Assembly (NCBI GenBank): GCA_038234235.1
Contig: JBBSUQ010000111.1
Location: 1-10,848 of the forward strand
Direction of reading: 5' to 3'
DNA: 10,848 nt
Source of the DNA: JBBSUQ01 sp038234235
GTDB taxonomy: Bacteria > Bacteroidota > Bacteroidia > Flavobacteriales_D > Crocinitomicaceae
Shown here: in pieces, positions 5,312-10,848 of the stretch
Layout of the letters: every line of letters starts with the position of its first letter
Numbering within the stretch: the first letter of the stretch is position 1
Translations under genes and position numbers: made by a program
The notes under the pieces: model-generated
Databases searched by the model: none
The model's input: only the letters and a program-made list of their open reading frames with translations
What the model was told of the DNA's origin: nothing

Positions 5312-7552
5312 TTAATTGTTGGACAATTTTTTAGCCAAGGCATTGTCATACAATTCTTTTGCTTCTAAAATAAAACCAAAGTGCTCATCATCAACCATTA
5401 ATTTTCCTTTGGTAACATGACCCAAAAGTGTGTAAGGCACTGCGGTGTCCATCATAAATTCGATAAATTCGTCTTCTTGATCTTCGCTCACTGTAACAAC
5501 CACTCTGCCCTGCCCTTCTCCAAAAAGAAAAGCATCTTCTCTAATTTCAGAATCGGTAACGATGTCAAATCCTAACTCTCTAGGCAAGGACATTTCTACC
5601 AAACTAATATACAATCCACCATCGGCACAATCATGTGCTGCGTTAATGAGATCGTTTTGTATTAAACCTTTTACTATGTGTTGCATTGCGTATTCCTGAT
5701 CCAAGTCAAAATAGGGTACCGGAGATTCTTTTACTTTGAGGTAACTGTATAAATATTCTGAAGATGAAATGTCGTTTGTTGCTTTTCCTATTAAGAATAT
5801 TAAATCGCCTTTTTGTTTGAAATCCAAACTCATGATGCGGCTTTTATCTTCAATTACACCAATCATTCCGATAGTTGGCGTTGGGAAAACCGGCACTTCT
5901 ACTCCGTTTGTTACAGTTTGGTTGTAAAATGAAACATTACCACCTGTAACTGGGGTTTCGAACTTAAGACAAGCTCTAGACATGCCTTTAATTGCGCCAA
6001 CAAATTGCCAAAAAGATTCTGGATTGTAAGGATTTCCGAAATTGAGACAGTTGGTAATTGCACTTGGCACACCACCTGAACAAACTATATTTCTTGCTGC
6101 TTCAGAAACTGCAATTGCTGTACCTATTTCTGGATCGGCGTGCACGTATCTTGAATTACAATCAACCGTCATAGCAAGGGCTTTATTGCTTCCTTTTATG
6201 TTTACTACAGCAGCATCTGAAGGTTTGTTCGTACTTAAATTTTTTGTACCGACCATAGAATCGTACTGCTCATAAACCCATTTTTTAGATGCAATATTTT
6301 GGTGTTGCAACAAGAAAAGCGCAACTCCTTTTAAATCTTCGGGTTGTTTTACATCATCGATATTAAACTTTTTGTATTCTTGATAGTAAGCTGGTTCTTT
6401 GTATTCTCTTTCATAAACGGGTGCACCGCCGCCAAGCACCAAAGACTCTGCTGGCACATCACCAACTAATTCTCCGTCCATATAATATCGAACTCTTTTT
6501 GTATCGGTTACTTCACCAATTTGAACGGCGTGTAAATCCCATTTTTCAAAAATATCTTCCACTATTTTTTCTTCGCCTTTTTTCACTACAACCAACATTC
6601 TTTCTTGAGATTCAGACAAAAGAATTTCATAAGGCAACATATTATCTTGTCTGGTTGGCACTTTATCTAAATAAATTTCCATACCTACTCCACCGCCTGC
6701 ACTCATTTCGCAAGTTGAGCAAGTAATACCCGCAGCGCCCATATCTTGCATGCCTACAATTGCATTGGTTTTTGTTAATTCCATTGTAGCTTCGAGCAAT
6801 AATTTTTCTTGAAAAGGATCACCAACTTGAACAGCTGGTAAATCTGAAGCTGATTCTTCTGTAATATCTTTTGATGCGAATGCGGCACCTGCAATACCAT
6901 CTTTACCAGTTGATGAACCTACAATGTAAACTGGATTTCCGGGACCTTTTGCTTTGGCAGAGATTATTTTTTTAACATCAATTAATCCAGCCGAAAATGC
7001 ATTAACTAATGGATTTGTATTGTAAGAATCATCAAAAAACACTTCGCCTCCAACAATTGGGATACCGAATGAGTTTCCGTAATCTCCAATACCTTTCACT
7101 ACGCCTTTTACCAACCATTTTGTTCGGTCTCTTTCTATATTACCAAATCGCAATGAATTTAATTGAGCAATTGGTCTTGCTCCCATTGTAAAAATATCTC
7201 TATTAATTCCACCAACACCAGTTGCAGCACCTTGATAAGGTTCTAATGCACTAGGGTGGTTGTGTGATTCTATTTTAAAAGCACAGCCTAATCCGTCTCC
7301 GATATCTACAATACCAGCATTTTCTTCACCAGCTTTTACGAGCATGTGCGGGCCATCTTTCGGCAACTGTTTTAACCAAAAAATAGAATTTTTATAGGAA
7401 CAATGCTCAGACCACATAACAGAATAAACACTAGTTTCTGTGAAATTTGGTGTTCTACCAAGAATTTCTTTGATCATCTCAAATTCTTCAGGTCTTAAAC
7501 CTAATTCTACTGCTTGTTCTAATGTTGCCTCTTTTTGAAGTGTGCTTTCCAT
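5312..7552 (-). CDS. purL: Phosphoribosylformylglycinamidine synthase, subunit PurL (short form)
   Basis: Converts FGAR to FGAM with ATP and ammonia from glutamine in de novo purine synthesis, in the cytoplasm. At 746 residues this is the small PurL type, which works with separate PurQ (glutaminase) and PurS; neither is in the window. Seen in order: SEHCSYKNS at 48-56 with the active-site His50, KAGEENAG at 73-80, ESHNHPSALEPYQGAATGVGG at 95-115 (the signature nucleotide/Mg site), TMGARPIAQLNSLRFG at 122-137, then VGGEVFF, QDMGAAGITCS with the glycine-rich SAGGGVGME, and the second AIRS-like half with HDCADGGL near the C-terminus. The ATG at 7552 precedes a normal N-terminus. It is the first gene of a pair with DUF2490 and is divergent from hisS. 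Confidence 0.96.
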   Translation of the reverse strand: MESTLQKEATLEQAVELGLRPEEFEMIKEILGRTPNFTETSVYSVMWSEHCSYKNSIFWLKQLPKDGPHMLVKAGEENAGIVDIGDGLGCAFKIESHNHPSALEPYQGAATGVGGINRDIFTMGARPIAQLNSLRFGNIERDRTKWLVKGVVKGIGDYGNSFGIPIVGGEVFFDDSYNTNPLVNAFSAGLIDVKKIISAKAKGPGNPVYIVGSSTGKDGIAGAAFASKDITEESASDLPAVQVGDPFQEKLLLEATMELTKTNAIVGMQDMGAAGITCSTCEMSAGGGVGMEIYLDKVPTRQDNMLPYEILLSESQERMLVVVKKGEEKIVEDIFEKWDLHAVQIGEVTDTKRVRYYMDGELVGDVPAESLVLGGGAPVYEREYKEPAYYQEYKKFNIDDVKQPEDLKGVALFLLQHQNIASKKWVYEQYDSMVGTKNLSTNKPSDAAVVNIKGSNKALAMTVDCNSRYVHADPEIGTAIAVSEAARNIVCSGGVPSAITNCLNFGNPYNPESFWQFVGAIKGMSRACLKFETPVTGGNVSFYNQTVTNGVEVPVFPTPTIGMIGVIEDKSRIMSLDFKQKGDLIFLIGKATNDISSSEYLYSYLKVKESPVPYFDLDQEYAMQHIVKGLIQNDLINAAHDCADGGLYISLVEMSLPRELGFDIVTDSEIREDAFLFGEGQGRVVVTVSEDQEDEFIEFMMDTAVPYTLLGHVTKGKLMVDDEHFGFILEAKELYDNALAKKLSNN

Positions 7553-7602
7553 AATTGCTCGATATTATTCTATTGACTTATTCTATTTGCATTTCTGAAC
7601 GA

Positions 7603-7610
7603 CAAAATTA
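7603..7610 (-). promoter_or_regulatory. Candidate -7 element for purL
   Basis: On the minus strand TAATTTTG (7610-7603) fits TAnnTTTG exactly and lies 51 bases before the purL ATG. I find no TTG at the usual -33 spacing, so the promoter is only half supported. No purine riboswitch or clear operator is visible in the 250-base gap shared with hisS. Confidence 0.4.
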
Positions 7611-7727
7611 AGAAATTTAAAAAATTAGGTGGTTTAAATCTGAAGCTAAATATAAAAACTATCCACAATTTGTTAACTGATAATTGTATTAGATGTGAAT
7701 ATCAGGAAATCAAGTTAATCAGAACAG

Positions 7728-7758
7728 TTTAAAATCTCCATTTGGATTCTTATCTTTG
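7728..7758 (+). promoter_or_regulatory. Candidate promoter for hisS-hutH
   Basis: TATCTTTG at 7751-7758 is an exact TAnnTTTG match, 44 bases before the hisS ATG. The -33 position has only a weak TTT (7728-7730, 20-base spacer). Transcription would start near 7765. The rest of the 7553-7802 gap is AT-rich, with no terminator or T-box-like leader recognisable to me. Confidence 0.5.
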
Positions 7759-7802
7759 CAGCCGATTAGCCGAATAAGCGAAATCGAAATAAATTATTAA
7801 AA

Positions 7803-9173
7803 ATGGCACAAAAACCGTCCATTCCCAAGGGAACTAGAGATTTTTTACCGAACGAAGTAAGCCGAAGAGAATATATCTTTTCGACAATTAGAAATGTATT
7901 TAAAAAATTTGGATTTGCACCAATAGAAACGCCATCGTTTGAATTGAGTTCTACTTTGCTAGGAAAATATGGCGAAGAGGGCGACCGACTTATTTTTAAA
8001 ATTCTCAACAGTGGTGAAAAAGTTAAAAATGCCGATTTAAAAGCTTTAGAAGAAAACAATCTTGCAAGATTTTCAAATTCACTTGCAGAAAAAGCCTTGA
8101 GATATGACCTTACCGTTCCATTTGCACGATTTGTAGTGCAACATCAAAACGAACTTTCTTTTCCTTTTAAAAGATACCAAATTCAACCAGTTTGGCGAGC
8201 AGATAGACCTCAACATGGACGTTATCAAGAATTTTTTCAGTGCGATGCAGATGTAGTAGGAAGTGCTTCTTTGCTTTATGAAGTTGAATGTATTAAAATG
8301 TTTGACGAAATATTAAATGCCTTAAAAATTCCAGATTTTACAATCAAAATAAACAATAGAAAAATACTGAGCGGTATTGCTGAAGTTTGCGGCGAAAAAG
8401 ATAAAATAATTAACATTACCGTTGCTATTGATAAACTTGATAAGATTGGAGAAGATGGCGTAATAAAAGAATTGCTTTCTAAAAATGTTTCTGAAAAGGC
8501 AATTGAAATTATAAAACCATTATTTGCTTTAAAATCTGACAACAACGGAAATATTGACACAGTTAAACAACTACTTAAAGAAAGCGAAATAGGCCAAGAA
8601 GGCTTGAATGAGCTACAATATGTTTTAGACCTTGCCGAATCTTTAGGACTAGAAAAAGCCAAAATAGAATTTGATGTAACACTTGCCCGAGGTTTAAACT
8701 ACTACACAGGAGCAATATTTGAAGTGAAGGCAAACGGCGTTAACATGGGAAGTATTTGCGGTGGGGGAAGATACGATGATTTAACTGCTATTTTTGGATT
8801 GAAAGGTGTATCAGGTGTTGGAATTTCTTTCGGAGCTGACAGAATTTATGATGTATTAAATGAACTTAACTTGTTTCCAGTTTCAGTTGACAAAGGTTTG
8901 AAAGTATTGTTTTTAAATTTTGGTGAAGCGGAAGAAAAAGTTTGCGTAAAATACCTTTATGAATTGCGAAAAAGAAATATTTCCAGCGATCTTTATCCGT
9001 CGGGTGCAAAAATTCAAAAGCAAATGAAATACGCAAATGATATTAATGCAGAATTTGTAATTTTACTTGGCGAAGAAGAATTAAAATCAAATAAAATTAT
9101 TTTGAAAAACATGCAATCTGGCGAGCAAGAAAGTATGGATTTAGAGAAACTAATTGAACATTTATCCTATTAA
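7803..9173 (+). CDS. hisS: Histidine-tRNA ligase
   Basis: Class II aminoacyl-tRNA synthetase charging tRNA-His in the cytoplasm, 456 residues. It begins with the family hallmark KGTRDFLP (9-16). The class II motif 1 region is around FAPIETPSFE (38-47). Motif 2 spans 124-150, including WRADRPQHGRYQEFFQCDAD. The histidine-specific LARGLNYYTG is at 294-303 with catalytic Arg296, followed by CGGGRYDDL (319-327) and motif 3 GVGISFGADR (338-347). The C-terminal 95 or so residues are the anticodon-binding domain. Residues 68-96 form an insertion compared with E. coli HisRS, and the motif 2 wording (ALRYDLTVPFAR, KRYQIQPVWRADRP) is of the archaeal/eukaryote-like type usual in Bacteroidetes. Its stop lies 9 bases before hutH. 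Confidence 0.97.
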   Translation: MAQKPSIPKGTRDFLPNEVSRREYIFSTIRNVFKKFGFAPIETPSFELSSTLLGKYGEEGDRLIFKILNSGEKVKNADLKALEENNLARFSNSLAEKALRYDLTVPFARFVVQHQNELSFPFKRYQIQPVWRADRPQHGRYQEFFQCDADVVGSASLLYEVECIKMFDEILNALKIPDFTIKINNRKILSGIAEVCGEKDKIINITVAIDKLDKIGEDGVIKELLSKNVSEKAIEIIKPLFALKSDNNGNIDTVKQLLKESEIGQEGLNELQYVLDLAESLGLEKAKIEFDVTLARGLNYYTGAIFEVKANGVNMGSICGGGRYDDLTAIFGLKGVSGVGISFGADRIYDVLNELNLFPVSVDKGLKVLFLNFGEAEEKVCVKYLYELRKRNISSDLYPSGAKIQKQMKYANDINAEFVILLGEEELKSNKIILKNMQSGEQESMDLEKLIEHLSY

Positions 9174-9182
9174 AAAACATTC

Positions 9183-10661
9183 ATGTATACTATTACTAAC
9201 GAACATATTTCCTTAGAACAACTTGAAGAAATATTAGAAAAAGATGTTCACTTACAAATTGCCCCCGACGTTGCAGACACCATTAAGGAGTGTCGGTTAT
9301 TTCTAGACAAAAAAGTGGGTGACAGCGAAAATTTAATTTACGGTATAAATACTGGTTTTGGCTCACTTTGCAACACGGCCATATCTAAAGAAGATTTAGG
9401 GAAATTACAAAGAAATCTTGTGCTTTCTCATGCGTGTGGAATGGGAGAAGAAGTGCCTTCTGAAATAGTTAAACGAATGCTTCTATTGAAAATAATTGGC
9501 TTATCGCATGGCAACAGTGGCATTCAATTAAAAACTGTTCAAAGATTAATTTTCTTTTACAATCATAAAATATATCCAATTATTTTCACACAAGGATCAT
9601 TAGGTGCGAGTGGAGATTTAGCCCCTTTAGCTCATTTAAGCCTTCCACTTTTTGGAAAAGGCAAAGTAAGAATTAAAGGTAAAAAATTGAGTTCTAAAAA
9701 AATGTTGGAACAATTTAAACTTGAACCTATGCAATTGCAGAGCAAGGAAGGTTTGGCTTTGTTGAATGGAACTCAATTTATGTGTGCCTACGCAACTTAT
9801 TGTGTGGAACACGCTAAAAATTTACTTAAAAAATTCACAACAGTTGCCGCAGCATCTATTGATGGTTACGATGCTAGAATGAATCCTTTTACGCATTCTG
9901 TTAATTCTATTCGCAAACAAATAGGGCAAATAAATATTGCCAAAGTTGTGAGTGAATTATTGGTTGACAGTGAAATTGCCTACCAAGAGAAAAATCATGT
10001 ACAGGATCCTTATTCTTTTAGATGCATACCTCAAGTTCACGGTGCCACTGCGGATACAATAAACCATTGTTCTGATATTATTGAAAGAGAAGTTAATGCG
10101 GTTACCGATAATCCTACAATTTTTGTGGAAGAAGATTTAGTGATTTCCGCAGGTAATTTTCATGGTCAACCGTTGGCATTGGTGTTGGATTTTTTAGCAA
10201 TTGCCTTGGCTGAATTAGGGAGCATTTCTGAACGAAGAATCTTTAAATTAATTAGTGGAACAAGAAATTTACCAGCGTTTTTGGTTGCTAATCCTGGTTT
10301 GAACAGTGGTTTTATGATTCCTCAATACACTTGTGCCTCCATTGTAAGTCAAAACAAACAATTGTGCACACCAGCAAGTATTGATACCATTGATTCTTCA
10401 AACGGACAGGAAGATCATGTAAGTATGGGAGCAAACGCAGCCACAAAATTATACAAGGTTGTAGAAAACTGCTATACCATTTTGGGTATTGAATTGCTAA
10501 ACGCCATGCAAGCGCTCGAATTTAGATTGCCCTTAAAATCTTCCACAATTATTGAAAAAATTCGTACTGAATACAGAAAAGAAATTCCGTTTGTTATAGA
10601 AGATAGATATTTACACAAATTGATGAAAAGAAGTGTAAAGTTTGCGAGAAAAATGAAGTAA
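9183..10661 (+). CDS. hutH: Histidine ammonia-lyase (histidase)
   Basis: Removes ammonia from L-histidine to give trans-urocanate, the first step of histidine breakdown, in the cytoplasm. The 492 residues are near the usual length of about 500. The MIO prosthetic group forms from Ala142-Ser143-Gly144 in GSLGASGDLAPLA. Other active-site landmarks are Tyr53 (YGINTGFGS), Asn195 (LLNGT), the QDPYSFRC segment (274-281) and GNFHGQPLA (325-333). Two features favour histidine over tyrosine or phenylalanine: LSHACG at 81-86, where His83 sits in the selectivity position as in bacterial histidases, and Glu410 in QEDHVSMG, where phenylalanine lyases have Gln. No other hut gene (hutU, hutI, hutG) is adjacent. 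Because aromatic lyases of this fold also serve pigment pathways in Bacteroidetes, a tyrosine lyase role is possible but less likely. Confidence 0.9.
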   Translation: MYTITNEHISLEQLEEILEKDVHLQIAPDVADTIKECRLFLDKKVGDSENLIYGINTGFGSLCNTAISKEDLGKLQRNLVLSHACGMGEEVPSEIVKRMLLLKIIGLSHGNSGIQLKTVQRLIFFYNHKIYPIIFTQGSLGASGDLAPLAHLSLPLFGKGKVRIKGKKLSSKKMLEQFKLEPMQLQSKEGLALLNGTQFMCAYATYCVEHAKNLLKKFTTVAAASIDGYDARMNPFTHSVNSIRKQIGQINIAKVVSELLVDSEIAYQEKNHVQDPYSFRCIPQVHGATADTINHCSDIIEREVNAVTDNPTIFVEEDLVISAGNFHGQPLALVLDFLAIALAELGSISERRIFKLISGTRNLPAFLVANPGLNSGFMIPQYTCASIVSQNKQLCTPASIDTIDSSNGQEDHVSMGANAATKLYKVVENCYTILGIELLNAMQALEFRLPLKSSTIIEKIRTEYRKEIPFVIEDRYLHKLMKRSVKFARKMK

Positions 10662-10668
10662 AGACTTC
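10655..10668. terminator. Weak hairpin between convergent hutH and the oxidoreductase gene
   Basis: GAAGT (10655-10659) pairs with ACTTC (10664-10668) around a four-base loop, overlapping the hutH stop codon. Only 15 bases separate the two convergent stops. There is no strong T-run on either side, so if it terminates transcription it does so weakly. Confidence 0.25.
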
Positions 10669-10676
10669 TAAATTAA

Positions 10677-10848
10677 TTATAATCTTTCTAAAGGTGTTTT
10701 TACTCCTTCAACCAATGAGTAACAAGCCAATTTATCTTTGAAAACCGAAGATTTGAATATTGACTTGTTCAGCAACATTCGCACACATTCTTGAATACCT
10801 TCTACTATTGACGGATGAGGATGAACCAATTCTGATAAAACTTCAATA
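10677..10848 (-). CDS. Pyridine nucleotide-disulfide oxidoreductase, C-terminal end only
   Basis: The last 56 codons of a minus-strand gene whose start lies beyond the right edge. The segment LVHPHPSIVEGIQE matches the dimerisation-domain signature of the dihydrolipoamide dehydrogenase/glutathione reductase family. There the second His and the Glu five residues later (HPSIVE) form the catalytic His-Glu dyad that completes the partner subunit's active site. The tail (KTPLERL) is somewhat longer after this motif than in E. coli Lpd, so a related Bacteroidetes FAD-dependent oxidoreductase is also possible. The stop TAA (10677-10679) faces hutH tail to tail. Confidence 0.7.
   Translation of the reverse strand, partial: IEVLSELVHPHPSIVEGIQECVRMLLNKSIFKSSVFKDKLACYSLVEGVKTPLERL

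Noticed and set aside
6042..7191. Plus-strand open frames of 60-101 codons opposite purL.
   Set aside because: They are shadows of the strongly conserved purL coding strand; their translations have no recognisable features or initiation signals.
7766..8662. Minus-strand open frames of 97 and 128 codons opposite hisS.
   Set aside because: They lie wholly over conserved hisS motifs, and the low-complexity Ser/Leu/Phe-rich translations are typical of antisense shadows.
1..10848. Search for CRISPR arrays, tRNA genes, insertion sequences, phage or defence genes.
   Set aside because: No regularly spaced repeats, cloverleaf-like sequences, transposase motifs or defence-type domains were seen; the genes are ordinary metabolic and envelope genes.

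Overview
The window looks like chromosomal DNA of a Bacteroidota (Bacteroidetes) member. It is AT-rich, ribosome binding sites are weak or absent, and several upstream regions carry the Bacteroidetes-type promoter pattern (TTG, about 18-21 bases, TAnnTTTG). The proteins fit too: a DUF2490 outer-membrane-type protein, a short-form PurL and an archaeal/eukaryote-like HisRS. The gene content is mostly housekeeping metabolism; there are no transposases, phage genes, CRISPR arrays or tRNA/rRNA genes.

Layout, left to right. Positions 1-621 (minus) hold the first 207 residues of an unrecognised secreted protein that runs off the left edge. A 293-base gap follows, containing a short island of 72% GC (829-896). 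Positions 915-3389 (minus) form a two-gene methionine/threonine-branch operon: a cystathionine gamma-synthase-family PLP enzyme followed by homoserine dehydrogenase. It is headed by a complete SAM-I riboswitch (3589-3693) with a visible antiterminator, an intrinsic terminator (3519-3553) and a good promoter (3719-3750). Upstream of that is a small secreted-protein gene that appears frameshifted (3869-4262, minus), then a roughly 150-base GC-rich, hairpin-bearing element of unknown nature (4436-4583).

Positions 4604-7552 (minus) carry purL followed 6 bases later by a DUF2490 gene. A 250-base divergent intergenic region separates purL from a plus-strand pair, hisS and hutH (7803-10661), which lie 9 bases apart. 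The last 172 bases hold the convergent C-terminal end of a pyridine nucleotide-disulfide oxidoreductase (dihydrolipoamide dehydrogenase-like).

How the genes work together: the riboswitch operon supplies homoserine and carries sulfur into methionine, and is predicted to shut down when S-adenosylmethionine is plentiful. PurL makes purines and needs PurQ and PurS partners that are not in the window. hisS and hutH both act on free histidine, one charging it onto tRNA and the other deaminating it. I found no convincing undescribed multi-gene system. The most interesting items are the readable riboswitch logic, the two GC-rich intergenic elements, the frameshifted small gene and the hisS-hutH pairing.
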